In this document: in pieces, positions 18,062 through 27,586 of the stretch
How the letters are laid out: each line of letters starts with the position of its first letter
Numbering within the stretch: position 1 is the first letter of the stretch
Source of the DNA: Cyanosarcina radialis HA8281-LM2
GTDB taxonomy: Bacteria > Cyanobacteriota > Cyanobacteriia > Cyanobacteriales > CCAP-1448
Assembly (NCBI GenBank): GCA_019359615.1
Contig: JAHHHA010000001.1
Span: 310,001 to 374,000, forward strand
Direction: 5' to 3'
Length of the DNA stretch: 64,000 nucleotides
Notes under the pieces: generated by a model
What the model saw: the letters and a program-made list of their open reading frames with translations, nothing else
Databases searched by the model: none
What the model was told of the DNA's origin: nothing
Program-made: the position numbers and the translations under genes

Positions 18062-21000
18062 TCATAATTCACTCATTTTGCTGAAAAATTCAATCAGATT
18101 TACCAGTTGTTGCTCGACTTTTAACACGCCTAATCCTCGAACGGTAACTTTGCCAGGGGCGTAGACAAAGCGGGATTTGAGATGTGCTGGTAGGTTGTTG
18201 GCAAGCAAATTCCAAGCTGGTTCCTCCATGGGAGTTTCGAGAACGACGTGCTGTTTGCCTTCTAGTTTAATGCGAGAGATGCCAATTTTCTTCGCTAGTT
18301 GTTTGAGTTCGATCGCTCTCAGCAGTTGCTCGACAGATGGGGGCAGGTCGCCGTAGCGATCGCTCCATTCAGCGGCAATATTGGTTAATTCAGCCTTGGA
18401 AGTGGCTGTAGCCACTGTGCGGTAGGCGCTCATCTTTTGTTCTAAATCGGGGATGTAGTCAGCCGGAATGAACGCCGTCAGCGGCAGATCGATCGCCGTG
18501 TCGTCTACTTGGGGAATTTCTTGCCCTCGGATTTCACGGATGGCATCTTGCAACATTTCCATATACAGATCGAAACCAATGGTTTCCATCTGTCCCGATT
18601 GTTCTGCGCCTAGCAAGTTACCCACGCCTCGAATTTCCATATCTCGCGTTGCTAATTGGTAGCCAGAACCTAGTTGAGTGAATTCTTGAATGGCTCGTAG
18701 CCTGGCCCTAGCAGTATCAGTTAATTTATCCTGTTTGGGGTAAAAAAGCCAAGCATGAGCCTGAATGCCGGAACGTCCGACTCGTCCTCGCAGTTGATAG
18801 AGTTGAGATAACCCAAACTTTTGAGCGTCTTCGATCGCAATAGTATTGACGCGAGGAATGTCTAACCCTGATTCAATAATAGTAGTGCAAACTAAGACAT
18901 CTGCTTCACCATTACTAAACGCCAGCATAGTGCTTTCGAGTTCGCCTTCGTCTAATTGGCCGTGAGCGATTGCCAACCGACATCCGGGCACCATTTCGCG
19001 CAACTTAGCAGCAGTTTCTTCAATTCCTTCCACGCGCGGCACGACGTAAAATATTTGCCCGCCGCGATCGAGTTCTTGCCGAATTGCAGTGCGGATGGCT
19101 TCGAGGTTGTAGGGCAATAAGTGAGTTTTAATCGGACGGCGTGCGGGTGGGGGAGTAGCGATCGAACTCATTTCCCGAATCCCTGAAAGTGCCATGTAAA
19201 GAGTACGAGGAATCGGGGTGGCAGTCAAGGTAAGAACGTCTACCTGAGTTTTGAGGGATTTAATTTTTTCTTTCTGGTTGACTCCAAATCGCTGTTCTTC
19301 ATCGACGACTAACATCCCTAAGTCACGGTAATGAACTTCTTTATTTAATAGCTGATGAGTGCCGACGACGATATCGAGTTCGCCAGTTTTGAGTTTGCTA
19401 ATAATCTGGCGGCGCTCTTCTGGGGTGCGAAAGCGGTTGAGCAAGCCGATATTAACTGGGTAGGGGGCAAAGCGTTCTTTGAGGGTGTGGTAGTGCTGCT
19501 GAGTCAAGATGGTGGTAGGAGCGAGCAGAGCCACTTGCTTGCCAGCGGTGACGACTTTAAAGATGGCTCTGATGGCAACTTCAGTTTTGCCGAAACCGAC
19601 ATCGCCGCACACCAGCCGATCCATGGGGCGATCGCTTTCTAAATCTTGCTTGACATCTCGAACTGCCTTGAGTTGATCTGGAGTCGGTTGATAGCGAAAA
19701 GAATCTTCTAATTCTTGCTGCCAAGGAGAATCTGGGGGGTAAGCATAGCCTTGGCGTTCGGAGCGTTTGGCGTAAAGTTGCAATAAGTCAAAAGCTAATT
19801 TTTTGATGCTAGAGCGAACTTTATTTTTAGTCTTTTCCCAAGCTTTACCAGATAGCTTGTGGAGTTCTGGAGGGCGATCGCCTGTATGTCGAAACCGCGA
19901 CAGGGAGCCAACTTGGTCGGCAGCAACTCGTAGCAAGCCATCGGCATATTGCACCGCTAAGTAATCGCGAGTTTCATTATTAATCGTCAAGCTTTCGAGT
20001 TTGAGAAACTTGCCGATGCCGTGATGGCGATGAACGACCAAATCGCCCGGACGCAGCTTGTTAGGATCTACCTGTTTCGACGCGGCTTGGCGGCGCTTGC
20101 GGACGTAGCTGGGGGTAGCGAGGGCGTGCTGGCCGAAGAATTCGCGATCGGTAATTACCGCTAACCGATACGTTGGTAAGATAAATCCTTCTAGTTCCGC
20201 CAGTCCCGAATATTTAACCGCTACCGGGAGGTGTTGAACTTGCAGTTTATCGATCGCAGCATAGTCGCGGGGGTTAGGGGCAAATTGAGCCGGACAGTCG
20301 TGTTCCTGCAACAGAGAAACCGATCTGGTGGGTTGAGCCGAAACGATCCAAATCGAAAACTGGCGATCGCGTTCTTGTCTGAGAACGTCGGCAATCTTGG
20401 CGAATTGGTGCGGCGTGGTGGGTAGAGGGCGACTGGCTAAGTTAAGTGTGAAGTGTTGAGTGTTGAATGTTGAGTGTGCAATTGCTGTCTTCTGTTCTTC
20501 TGCGAGTTCGGATAAATCTACGCGGTAAAAGCGGGATACGTCTGTCAGGGAATCATCAAAAGAGCGATGAATTCGAGGTATTGAAGTTTCTAAGATTTTT
20601 GAACTCCTGAACTTCTGTACGGGCGCAATGCTTTGCGCCCCTACGACTGAACTCCTTAATTCTTCCCATTGCTCCTCGGCGTGTTCTACCCAGCGATCGC
20701 TATGAGCGCGACATTGTTCTGGTTCGTCGATCGCCACTAAGGTATTTTCCGGCAAATAATCTAATAGCGAAGCTGGTGACTCAAAAGCTTTACCCAACAA
20801 TCGGATTACATTATCTTCTTCCCCCTCTCCCCCTGCTCCCCCTGCTCCCCCTGCTTCCCCTGCTCCCTCCTCTCCCAACGCTGCCATGACGATCGGGCGA
20901 AAATCTGTCGGGGTGAGAATTAGGCGAGCGATTTTATCTAGGGAACGTTGAGTAGCAGGATCGAATTCCCGCATTTGGTCTAGATCGTCTCCAAACCATT

Positions 21001-21652
21001 CCAAGCGCACTGGCAATTCTGCCGCTACGGGGAAAACGTCGATGATATCTCCCCGGCGGCTCCATTGTCCTTCTGTTTCCACTAAAGGCACGCGATCGTA
21101 TCCTAGTCGAGCTAACTGGCGGCTAAAAGCTGCTAAATCCCAACTTTCTCCGCGATTTAGAGTCAGGCAGTAAGGAGCGAAAGCCTCGGTCGGTGGCAGG
21201 TGGGGTTGAAGCGATCGCTCAGTCGCCACAATCGCCCAACCGAGGGAGTGTTGAGTGTTAAGGGTTGAGTGTTGAGTTAAGAGTTCTTCCCCATTTCCCT
21301 TTCCCCTTCCCCTTTCGGCCACCAAATCTGACAACACCTGCATCTGTCCCCAAGTCATCTCTGATTCGGGGGCAAATGGCTCGTAGGGGGATGCTTCTGA
21401 CGTGGGATAAAAATATACCTGCGACCACCCCATCGCCTCTAGCTGGGCGGCCCAGCGTCCAGCTTCTTCTAAGGTTGCCGTTACTACTAATAAATTACGT
21501 CCTTCAGCTTGCGCTAAGGCCGAAGTCACCAATCCTTTGGGCAGGCGAGAAATGCCATTAAGCCTGATATTTGACTGGCGATCGAGTTTGGTGAGGAGTT
21601 CCGTGGTTAGCGGCGATCGCCCCAGAGTCCGAATAATTGAAGAGAGAGCCAT
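18062..21652 (-). CDS. mfd: Transcription-repair coupling factor Mfd
   Basis: The 1196-residue helicase removes RNA polymerase stalled at lesions and recruits UvrA. Visible parts are the N-terminal UvrB-like module, the CarD/RID module ([20 protein letters not shown]), the RecG-type motor with Walker [10 protein letters not shown] and DEEQ box [10 protein letters not shown], then GRVGRSG and the C-terminal D7 region. The N-terminal half contains four low-complexity stretches that look like the intergenic repeats of this genome translated in frame. They lie at about residues 124-136, 261-278, 333-353 and 391-405. The motor is intact. It lies upstream of the phototaxis operon, same strand, without clear coupling. 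Confidence 0.97.
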   Translation of the reverse strand: MALSSIIRTLGRSPLTTELLTKLDRQSNIRLNGISRLPKGLVTSALAQAEGRNLLVVTATLEEAGRWAAQLEAMGWSQVYFYPTSEASPYEPFAPESEMTWGQMQVLSDLVAERGRGKGNGEELLTQHSTLNTQHSLGWAIVATERSLQPHLPPTEAFAPYCLTLNRGESWDLAAFSRQLARLGYDRVPLVETEGQWSRRGDIIDVFPVAAELPVRLEWFGDDLDQMREFDPATQRSLDKIARLILTPTDFRPIVMAALGEEGAGEAGGAGGAGGEGEEDNVIRLLGKAFESPASLLDYLPENTLVAIDEPEQCRAHSDRWVEHAEEQWEELRSSVVGAQSIAPVQKFRSSKILETSIPRIHRSFDDSLTDVSRFYRVDLSELAEEQKTAIAHSTFNTQHFTLNLASRPLPTTPHQFAKIADVLRQERDRQFSIWIVSAQPTRSVSLLQEHDCPAQFAPNPRDYAAIDKLQVQHLPVAVKYSGLAELEGFILPTYRLAVITDREFFGQHALATPSYVRKRRQAASKQVDPNKLRPGDLVVHRHHGIGKFLKLESLTINNETRDYLAVQYADGLLRVAADQVGSLSRFRHTGDRPPELHKLSGKAWEKTKNKVRSSIKKLAFDLLQLYAKRSERQGYAYPPDSPWQQELEDSFRYQPTPDQLKAVRDVKQDLESDRPMDRLVCGDVGFGKTEVAIRAIFKVVTAGKQVALLAPTTILTQQHYHTLKERFAPYPVNIGLLNRFRTPEERRQIISKLKTGELDIVVGTHQLLNKEVHYRDLGMLVVDEEQRFGVNQKEKIKSLKTQVDVLTLTATPIPRTLYMALSGIREMSSIATPPPARRPIKTHLLPYNLEAIRTAIRQELDRGGQIFYVVPRVEGIEETAAKLREMVPGCRLAIAHGQLDEGELESTMLAFSNGEADVLVCTTIIESGLDIPRVNTIAIEDAQKFGLSQLYQLRGRVGRSGIQAHAWLFYPKQDKLTDTARARLRAIQEFTQLGSGYQLATRDMEIRGVGNLLGAEQSGQMETIGFDLYMEMLQDAIREIRGQEIPQVDDTAIDLPLTAFIPADYIPDLEQKMSAYRTVATATSKAELTNIAAEWSDRYGDLPPSVEQLLRAIELKQLAKKIGISRIKLEGKQHVVLETPMEEPAWNLLANNLPAHLKSRFVYAPGKVTVRGLGVLKVEQQLVNLIEFFSKMSEL
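20440..20480. repeat. Intragenic TGTTGAGTG repeat inside mfd
   Basis: GTGTTGAGTGTTGAATGTTGAG-type units are the same family seen in spacers at 62245-62285 and 62884-62920. They are read in frame as HSTFNTQH-like residues in Mfd. Confidence 0.85.
20595..20655. repeat. Intragenic GGGGCGCAAAGCATTGCGCCCC-type stem-loop inside mfd
   Basis: Between CTGAACTCC/CTTCTG units lies a near-palindrome (about 20618-20644) with arms GGGCGCAA and TTGCGCCC. It is read in frame as part of Mfd. A split copy of the same hairpin surrounds the element at 34406-34630. Confidence 0.85.
20820..20872. repeat. Intragenic CCCCCTGCT repeat inside mfd
   Basis: About five units of a 9-base CCCCCTGCT repeat are read in frame as Gly/Ala/Glu-rich residues. 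Confidence 0.85.
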
Positions 21653-21695
21653 GAGTCAATAGCGTTGAGTTGAAGAGTCTTTTCTACTTTCTACT

Positions 21696-22676
21696 TTAGA
21701 GCCTAGAACTGTTTAACTTCTCCAACATCATCTCGATCGCCTTAACAATGAGATCTGGTTCGTCAATCCAGACAAAATGACTGCTGCGATCGGCTGGGAT
21801 TTGAATCTGTTCGCTAGATAAGCGCATCAGTTCGGGGTGCATCTCGTCTCGCAATCGGTTGGCAGCACCGATGGGAAAAGCGATCGTTCCTAAAGAAGGG
21901 TGAAAAAATGTCTTGGCTTTGATACTGATAATCGGTAAGTTGCCAAATCCATCAGCCGATCGAACTTGAGAGGCACTGCGATCGATGTTGAAGAGTTCGC
22001 CAGCCATCGTCAACCAGTGTTTGGGGCGACAAAACGATCGCTTGACGGCATCGAGTCTTTCTGGGGGAAAATGACGCAATCCTGGTTTGAGCAGTTCAAA
22101 TATCCCCATCGTCTTCAACAGCCGGATGAAACCGAGCGACGAGCCTAAAACTGACATCACAAAGCCAGAGACGAAAAACATTTTCAAGGCTTGCAACCGC
22201 ATCGGCATTTTCAGCATACTGGTTTCGTGCAGTCCATCTGTCAGCACTATCCCAACGACCTTTTCAGGAAAGCGATGAGCGTATAGCCTGACGTTATAAC
22301 TGCCAAAAGAATTACCCACTAGAATATAAGGCGGTTCGATTCCAGCTTGAGTCAGCAGTGCATCTAATTCGGTAACGATCTGTTCGCTGGTTCTGGGATG
22401 AGGAGAGCGATCGCTCCAACCATAGCCAGCGCGATCGTAGATGCAAACGCGAGCTAGTTTAGCGATGTCTGTCATTAGTAAATAACCTTCAACTCCTCCC
22501 AAACTATGGTCTATAACTATGGTGGGACTACCTTCACCCATAGTATAGAGATGGAGGCGATAGCCACCGACATCAACCATCTGACCTGGTGGCGATTTTC
22601 GATCTTCAATTTGGCAGGCGACGATCTGATAAACTGTAGTAGCAATTAATAACCAAAATCGGACGGAAATCGTCAT
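21696..22676 (-). CDS. Alpha/beta hydrolase
   Basis: The 326 residues begin with a hydrophobic N-terminus ending in IVAC (Cys21), which could be a lipobox or a membrane anchor. The fold signatures are VIDHSLGGVEG (oxyanion region), YDRAGYGWSD, nucleophile Ser123 in GNSFGSY, and a late His in SSHFVW. This is the core of serine hydrolases of the alpha/beta fold. The substrate cannot be read from sequence. It lies alone between mfd and a small membrane protein on the other strand. Confidence 0.85.
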   Translation of the reverse strand: MTISVRFWLLIATTVYQIVACQIEDRKSPPGQMVDVGGYRLHLYTMGEGSPTIVIDHSLGGVEGYLLMTDIAKLARVCIYDRAGYGWSDRSPHPRTSEQIVTELDALLTQAGIEPPYILVGNSFGSYNVRLYAHRFPEKVVGIVLTDGLHETSMLKMPMRLQALKMFFVSGFVMSVLGSSLGFIRLLKTMGIFELLKPGLRHFPPERLDAVKRSFCRPKHWLTMAGELFNIDRSASQVRSADGFGNLPIISIKAKTFFHPSLGTIAFPIGAANRLRDEMHPELMRLSSEQIQIPADRSSHFVWIDEPDLIVKAIEMMLEKLNSSRL

Positions 22677-22752
22677 TTTGTCTCCAGATCGATGATAAAA
22701 TTGTCTGCCTGCTACGACATTCTATAACGAACTTAACAGCTAGGTAAAATCG

Positions 22753-22953
22753 ATGAAAAATCAGTTCGACCCGCTGAAGTTTTCCCTGCATTTTGTTTTT
22801 GGATTATTTATTGGAGTTTTCGCCGTACTACCATGGGGATTCAATCTGCTATCGCCTGTAGCTATAGTGGCAATTTTGTTAATCGCAACTATTGGTGGTT
22901 TTTATGGCGATCGCTTTTGGCATTGGTTTATTAACTCTTTTTGGTTTCGTTAA
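22753..22953 (+). CDS. Small two-helix membrane protein
   Basis: This protein has 66 residues and two strongly hydrophobic segments (about 14-30 and 34-50) joined by a Pro-containing turn. Its tail is aromatic (FWHWFINSFWFR). I do not recognise the family; similar small unnamed proteins are common in cyanobacteria. It lies 43 bases upstream of xth on the same strand, so co-transcription is possible. Confidence 0.6.
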   Translation: MKNQFDPLKFSLHFVFGLFIGVFAVLPWGFNLLSPVAIVAILLIATIGGFYGDRFWHWFINSFWFR

Positions 22954-22995
22954 TCGTAAGTTGAGTTATCATACTAGCTTAGATAGTTTGTTGTC

Positions 22996-23769
22996 ATGAA
23001 AATTGCGACGTGGAATGTTAACTCGATTCGCACTCGGTTAGAGCAAGTAATGCAGTGGTTGCAAATAAATCCAGTGGATGTTTTGTGCCTGCAAGAAACT
23101 AAAGTTATAGATAAAGATTTTCCGCGATCGCCTCTAGAACAATTAGGTTATCACCTTTATATCTCAGGACAAAAATCTTACAATGGGGTGGCGATTCTCA
23201 GTCGGCAACCGTTAGAAAATTGCAGTACGGGTTTTGCCCCAGTTTTAGGCACTGAAGATTTAGACGAACAAAAGCGGCTAATTACTGGAATAGTTGAAGG
23301 CGTTCGGATCGTTAATGTTTACGTTCCTAATGGAGCGGCAGTAGGAAGCGAAAAATACGATTATAAGTTGAAATGGTTGAGTTGTTTAAAAGAATATCTA
23401 AAATTGCTCTTGCCTTCACCGATAATTATCTGCGGTGATTTCAATATTGCTTTAGAAGATCGAGATATTTTCGAGCGAGACGATCGTATAGAAAAACTAA
23501 TTATGGCATCGCCCAAAGAACGCGAAGCCTTGCAAGCAATTATCCAATTAGGGTTTGCCGATGCCTTTCGCAAATTCCATCAAGAAACAGGATATTTTAC
23601 TTGGTGGGATTATCGAACCGGGGCATTTCGTCACAATCGAGGTTGGCGGATCGATCTGCACTATCTCACCCCCGATCTCTACCAACAAGCGACTAGTTGC
23701 GCGATCGATCTAGAACCAAGAAAACTCGAAAAACCTAGCGACCATACCCCAGTAATTGTTGAGTTTTAA
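22996..23769 (+). CDS. xth: Exodeoxyribonuclease III (Xth family AP endonuclease)
   Basis: The 257 residues carry all family landmarks. These are TWNVNSIRTRL at the start, Mg-binding Glu in CLQETK, Tyr/Asn in VYVPNG, GDFNIALEDRD in the middle, WWDYR near residue 205, and the C-terminal SDHTPVIVEF with the catalytic Asp-His pair. The enzyme cleaves abasic sites and has 3'-5' exonuclease activity in base excision repair. Length is normal. Start is ATG at 22996. Confidence 0.95.
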   Translation: MKIATWNVNSIRTRLEQVMQWLQINPVDVLCLQETKVIDKDFPRSPLEQLGYHLYISGQKSYNGVAILSRQPLENCSTGFAPVLGTEDLDEQKRLITGIVEGVRIVNVYVPNGAAVGSEKYDYKLKWLSCLKEYLKLLLPSPIIICGDFNIALEDRDIFERDDRIEKLIMASPKEREALQAIIQLGFADAFRKFHQETGYFTWWDYRTGAFRHNRGWRIDLHYLTPDLYQQATSCAIDLEPRKLEKPSDHTPVIVEF

Positions 23770-23802
23770 AATTCAAATTTTAACCGCTTAGCAAAGGTTG
23801 GT

Positions 23803-23863
23803 TTGCCCTCACCCCGCCTCCGGCACCCCTCTCCCTTGGGAGAGGGGACGGGGGTGAGGGCAG
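23803..23863. repeat. Stem-loop repeat (CCCTCACCCC...GGGGTGAGGG)
   Basis: A long imperfect palindrome has arms GCCCTCACCCC and GGGGTGAGGGC and an inner CCCTCTCCC/GGGAGAGGG pair. It lies between the convergent xth and PfpI genes and may act as a bidirectional terminator. A half copy is at 25428-25468. Confidence 0.8.
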
Positions 23864-23900
23864 CAATGGATGGTATGAGAACCGGATTTAGTATGACTTG

Positions 23901-24458
23901 TTAACGACTGCTAGCGGGGACAAATCTAGAGAACAGAGCGATCGCTTCTCGATTGAAAGCTGGAATATCGCTCGGTTGGCGGCTAGTGACCAAGTTACCA
24001 TCGACGACCACTTCTCGATCGACCCAATTACCGCCAGCGTTGCGGATATCGTCTTGAATGGTGTAGTAGCCAGTCAGCGTCCGTCCGCGCACGAGATCGG
24101 CAGAAACTAGCTCCCACGGGGCGTGACAAATAGCAGCTATAGGTTTGCCAGCCTCTTGGATTTGGCGCAGAAACGATCGAACTTCAGGCACCATCCGCAA
24201 AATATCGGCATTCAGCGCCCCTCCTGGCAGCAACACGGCATCATAAGATTCGGGCTGCACTTCGTCTAGAGTGCGATCGACCTTCACGGTTATGCTTTTG
24301 TCGTGATGGCGAAATGCTTGGATTTCTCCTCGCTCGATCGATACGATTTCTACTGTTGCCCCTGCCTCCTGAAGAGCGCGAGCGGGTTCGGTCAATTCTG
24401 ATTCTTCAAAGCCATCAGTGGCAATAACTGCCACTCGCAAATTAGATAGTTCGGGCAT
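23901..24458 (-). CDS. PfpI/DJ-1 family protein (YhbO-like)
   Basis: The 185 residues form one class I glutamine-amidotransferase-like domain. Glu18 lies in GFEESEL and the nucleophile elbow is Cys111-His112 in AAICHAPWEL, with YDAVLLPGGALN before it. This set defines the PfpI subgroup of the DJ-1 superfamily, described as proteases, deglycases or general stress proteins. Length and active-site residues are normal. The stop is near the hairpin shared with xth. Confidence 0.92.
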   Translation of the reverse strand: MPELSNLRVAVIATDGFEESELTEPARALQEAGATVEIVSIERGEIQAFRHHDKSITVKVDRTLDEVQPESYDAVLLPGGALNADILRMVPEVRSFLRQIQEAGKPIAAICHAPWELVSADLVRGRTLTGYYTIQDDIRNAGGNWVDREVVVDGNLVTSRQPSDIPAFNREAIALFSRFVPASSR

Positions 24459-24831
24459 GATTTACCTCTTCAATTCGCAATTTTCAATTCGCAATTCGCA
24501 ATTAACGCCAATTGCGAATTACCAATCGATTTGTGTCCGACTAGTTAGCAGTTTGTCCGCTAGCTGTAGCTCGATCGCCAGAAAGTTACAGTTTCTTGAG
24601 CCAGATTTACGCTAGCTAAAGACTGCCAACGATCTCCTCAGCCAATTGGATCGGATCTGCTATCGCTAAAGTCTTATTGCGTTTAGCCTTCTTTAGATAT
24701 AAAAACCACAGTAAAAATCAATCTTTGTGCTTATATTTTCAAAATAAATTTGTCACCTCCGGTTGAGGATTTACTAAAGATTTTTTTCCTAGATTGGCAG
24801 TTAGTTCGTTTTTGTCATAGGCAATAGAAAA
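24459..24831. repeat. Spacer upstream of psaL with AATTCGCAA repeats
   Basis: The divergent region between the PfpI gene and psaL has several CAATTCGCAATT-type direct repeats at about 24470-24505. The rest is AT-rich. The psaL promoter must be here, but I see no confident boxes. No ORF of note. Confidence 0.6.
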
Positions 24832-25398
24832 ATGACTCAAGCTGTCGAAAAAACCGTAGAAAATGTGCAAAAATACCTGTGGGTTCCAGACCCCAATGAC
24901 CCTACAGATCCGCGAAATAAGGAACTCATTCGTCCGGCTGATAACGACCCTCAAGGCTCCGATTTGAGAACGCCGATCAATTCTTCTCAAATAGTGCGGA
25001 CTTTTATTAATAATCTACCTGCCTATCGGCGGGGGCTATCGCCGCAACGGAGAGGGTTAGAAGTAGGACTGGCTCACGGTTATTGGTTAATCGGGCCTTT
25101 TTACGCTCTAGGTCCATTACGCGCCACTAGCGCCGCCCCGCTTGCAGGTTTGTTATCGGCGATCGGTCTAATCGTAATTTCGACGATCGGGATTTCCCTG
25201 TATGCTGCTAGCAATCCCCCCGCACCAGTCCCCAGCGTCGGTGCCCCCAATCCACCTGAAGCTTTAAAACGCCCTGAAGGATGGGACGACTACGCTACAG
25301 GCTTTTTTATCGGCGGTGTTGGCGGTGCTTTCTTGGCCTATTTCCTCTTGCAAAACTTCGATGCGGTCAAGACTATATTGAGTATGCCGGGAGCGTAA
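24832..25398 (+). CDS. psaL: Photosystem I reaction centre subunit XI (PsaL)
   Basis: The 188 residues include the conserved core: TFINNLPAYRRGLSPQRRGL, EVGLAHGYWLIGPFYALGPL and the last helix VGGAFLAYFLLQNF, with three membrane helices. PsaL sits at the trimer or tetramer interface of photosystem I. The loop before the last helix is long and Pro-rich (SNPPAPVPSVGAPNPPEAL). It resembles the Anabaena-type PsaL found in tetrameric PSI rather than the short Synechocystis loop. The N-terminus is also long, with several charged DP repeats. No psaI or psaF/psaJ gene adjoins. Confidence 0.95.
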   Translation: MTQAVEKTVENVQKYLWVPDPNDPTDPRNKELIRPADNDPQGSDLRTPINSSQIVRTFINNLPAYRRGLSPQRRGLEVGLAHGYWLIGPFYALGPLRATSAAPLAGLLSAIGLIVISTIGISLYAASNPPAPVPSVGAPNPPEALKRPEGWDDYATGFFIGGVGGAFLAYFLLQNFDAVKTILSMPGA

Positions 25399-25427
25399 GC
25401 CTAAATTCGCTGAGCAAAAGTGGGTTT

Positions 25428-25468
25428 GCCCTCACCCTAAATCCCTCTCCCACAGGAGAGGGACTTTG
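25428..25468. repeat. Stem-loop repeat downstream of psaL
   Basis: CCCTCTCCCACAGGAGAGGG forms a compact hairpin preceded by GCCCTCACCCTAAAT. It belongs to the family seen at 23803-23863 and could terminate psaL transcription, although no T-run follows. Confidence 0.7.
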
Positions 25469-25540
25469 ACCGCTCGAAGCGGATTGGCAATCGCACCAAC
25501 TGTAAAAACCCCAAGACCGTTCGGTCAGGAGGTATGACTG

Positions 25541-26047
25541 ATGTTCGAGATTCTACAGATTGTTACTGCGATCCTGGCGATCGTAGCCTTGAGTCTGGCT
25601 CTCGCTCATGCGCTTGAGTTACCGGGGAAAATGCGGCTCGCTAAAGAGGCATACTTTGCCATGCAGCCGATCTATTATCCGGGGTTTACTGTCGGCGGTG
25701 CGATCGGGGAGTTTGGCGGTTTGATTTTCACTCTCGTATTGTTGCTCTTTACGCCCTGGCAAACTACAGAATTCTGGCTGACTCTGGTGGCATTACTCGG
25801 ACTGATGGGAATGCAAGCGGTATACTGGCTCTTCACCCATCCGGTAAATCAGTTCTGGCTGGAAGGGGAAAACCTCAGTCGCTTCAGTTCTGGGTTTTTC
25901 TCGTTGGGAGCGAATCGATCGCCCCATGCCACTGACTGGACAGCCTTGCGGAACCAATGGGAGTATTCTCACGTAGCACGAGCGGGATTGGCGCTTGTAA
26001 GTGCGATCGCCTTAGTTATTGCGATCTCAGTCCACAGCCACAGTTGA
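25541..26047 (+). CDS. DUF1772/anthrone-oxygenase-like membrane protein
   Basis: The 168 residues have four predicted membrane helices: about 5-25, 48-72, 80-100 and 145-165. Family-like landmarks are HALELPGKMRLAKEAYF in the first half and PVNQFWLE plus a W-x3-RNQWEY segment before the last helix. These match DUF1772-type proteins, whose enzymatic role in bacteria is not established. It lies 142 bases after psaL with a hairpin between, so it is probably a separate unit. Confidence 0.6.
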   Translation: MFEILQIVTAILAIVALSLALAHALELPGKMRLAKEAYFAMQPIYYPGFTVGGAIGEFGGLIFTLVLLLFTPWQTTEFWLTLVALLGLMGMQAVYWLFTHPVNQFWLEGENLSRFSSGFFSLGANRSPHATDWTALRNQWEYSHVARAGLALVSAIALVIAISVHSHS

Positions 26048-26063
26048 GCCTTGTTTGGTTTCT

Positions 26064-26088
26064 AGGGACAGCCCAGAGGGCTATCCCC
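26064..26088. repeat. Hairpin repeat GGACAGCCCAGAGGGCTATCC
   Basis: A short near-palindrome centred on AGCCCAGAGGGCT. It recurs inverted at 27302-27325 and 41228-41247. At about 26124-26186 another GGGGAGGGGG/CCTCCC-rich stem-loop sits between the convergent genes. Confidence 0.85.
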
Positions 26089-26188
26089 AAGTCCATACAA
26101 ATTGCCCACTGCTATGGTAAACCCCTCGCCTGAAGGGGAGGGGGTTTTGCATTTTCCTCCCTTCCCTTGCAGGGAAGAGGGGGGTTAG

Positions 26189-26650
26189 CTAGTAAGTGCC
26201 AAGAGTTTCTTGTTTGAGCGATCGCCACTTTTCCGATAGCTCTTGCCGAGTGGAGGCTTTGAGCAGATAGCGGTTGACGAACCAAACGAGGTAGCCAGCA
26301 CCGACGATCTCTAGAGTCGGCCCTACCAGCGGGATGTCATTTAAGGCATCTAAAATCGACAGCAGTAGCTTCAGAGCAATGAAAGCAGCAATGATGAAGC
26401 CAATGACGATCGCCGGGCGCTTGTTTTCTTGGAAGAAACGACCGATATATTCAGGCAGTCGTTCTAGATACATCCGAATTTGTCTGCCGATCCACTGCCA
26501 TTGTTCTCGATAGTAATCAGCGGTCGATCGCTGAGCTAAAGGTGCTGGCGTTGAAGCATCTACAATCTCGGTATCGGCTTCTAACAGCTTGGCAGAATCA
26601 ACCTCGATCGATTCTCCGTTGTGGGTGATGGGTGTAGCTTGAGATTCCAT
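26189..26650 (-). CDS. CAAD-domain (CURT1-like) thylakoid membrane protein
   Basis: The product has 153 residues. The N-terminal 60 are polar. Then comes the CAAD/CURT domain: an amphipathic helix ending PEYIGRFFQENK, a membrane helix (PAIVIGFIIAAFIALKLLL), the LNDIPLVGPTLEIVGAGYL turn, a second hydrophobic helix, and the polar helix NRYLLKASTRQELSEKW. CURT1 homologues bend thylakoid margins, and the same domain is found appended to some aminoacyl-tRNA synthetases. Here it is free-standing. It is the last gene of a minus-strand run and 104 bases after the BON lipoprotein. Confidence 0.9.
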   Translation of the reverse strand: MESQATPITHNGESIEVDSAKLLEADTEIVDASTPAPLAQRSTADYYREQWQWIGRQIRMYLERLPEYIGRFFQENKRPAIVIGFIIAAFIALKLLLSILDALNDIPLVGPTLEIVGAGYLVWFVNRYLLKASTRQELSEKWRSLKQETLGTY

Positions 26651-26754
26651 AATTCACTTGACTCCTGCTTGATAATGTGAGGTTAATTGACCAAAAGAAT
26701 TCGGAATTAAAAAAGGTACAGAGCAACTAACGATTAGAACTCCGAACTCCGAAC

Positions 26755-27225
26755 TCAGTTGACGTTGTTAGGTTTGGCTGGGGCGACGCTGACTCTGTTA
26801 ACCACTTGACTCACACCTTTGATTTCCCTGGCCAGAGGTTCGACTCTTTGGAGTTGAGCTTGGGTAGGCACGGTACCAGTAATGGTAACTATGCCATCTT
26901 CGGCTTCCACGCCAAGCTGACTGGCAGGTAAATTGGCCTCTAGTTTGCTGCGAACTTCGCTTTCTAGATCTCCATCGGCTCGATCGGTATCGCCACCCGT
27001 GACATTGTTACGCTCCTCGCGAGCGCGAATGTCAGAATCGAGTTGCCTTCTGCGAGTTTCACTAGTGGCATCATTTTGATTTTCTTGAGCGGTTTGAGCG
27101 TCTGGCGATTCCACATTGGCGTTGGGATTATTGGGGGCATCGGTACTAGTTTGGGCGGTATTTTGACAACCCAAAGCACTAATAACTAAGACGCTACTAA
27201 TTAAAAGTGGAATTAGCTTTTTCAT
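26755..27225 (-). CDS. BON-domain lipoprotein
   Basis: The 156 residues start with a lipoprotein signal (MKKLIPLLISSVLVISALGC). After it come an Asn/Gln/Asp-rich linker and a C-terminal BON domain (about residues 85-150: LEANLPASQLGVEAEDGIVTITG and AREIKGVSQVVNRV). BON domains bind phospholipid surfaces, as in OsmY and DolP. The likely location is the periplasmic face of a membrane. Same strand as the stress-type genes upstream, but separated from them by a MITE-containing spacer. Confidence 0.88.
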   Translation of the reverse strand: MKKLIPLLISSVLVISALGCQNTAQTSTDAPNNPNANVESPDAQTAQENQNDATSETRRRQLDSDIRAREERNNVTGGDTDRADGDLESEVRSKLEANLPASQLGVEAEDGIVTITGTVPTQAQLQRVEPLAREIKGVSQVVNRVSVAPAKPNNVN

Positions 27226-27301
27226 TTTTATCCTTCTTGGCTTAAAAAAGTTTTAAAGATGGGGTTCGATCGCTGTTGGCATTTCTATATGGCTCTCTTG
27301 T

Positions 27302-27325
27302 GGGATAGCCCTCTGGGCTGTCCCC
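27302..27325. repeat. Hairpin repeat GGGATAGCCCTCTGGGCTGTCCCC
   Basis: Inverted copy of 26064-26088, directly upstream of the MITE-like element. Confidence 0.85.
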
Positions 27326-27342
27326 AGTGGGCTACCCTGGAA

Positions 27343-27555
27343 GCCATTAGTGTCAACTTAAGGCTAAAAGCATTGTTAGACCTCGATCTTCAGCGCCGAC
27401 CGCCAGGGGTTCAAAACCCCTGGCTAATAGTACAAGTCCATTAAAATGGACTAACCTGACTATGATTAGTCCTCTTTAGAGGACTTTAGCTGTGAGGCAG
27501 GGGTTTTCAACCCCTGACGGATGAAGGTTTTGACCGTTAACTTGACACCAATGGC
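27343..27555. mobile_element. MITE-like element, copy A (about 213 bp)
   Basis: The ends are inverted repeats of about 19 bases (GCCATTRGTGTCAASTTAA). Inside are several small perfect hairpins: AGGGGTT/AACCCCT pairs, GTCCATTTTAATGGAC (about 27436-27451) and GTCCTCTTTAGAGGAC. No transposase is encoded. It aligns end to end, in opposite orientation, with 34406-34630. It fills the spacer between the duplicated YflT-like gene and the BON gene. Confidence 0.85.
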
Positions 27556-27586
27556 AGGATGCCTACCCTACAAGAAGCTTCACCCT

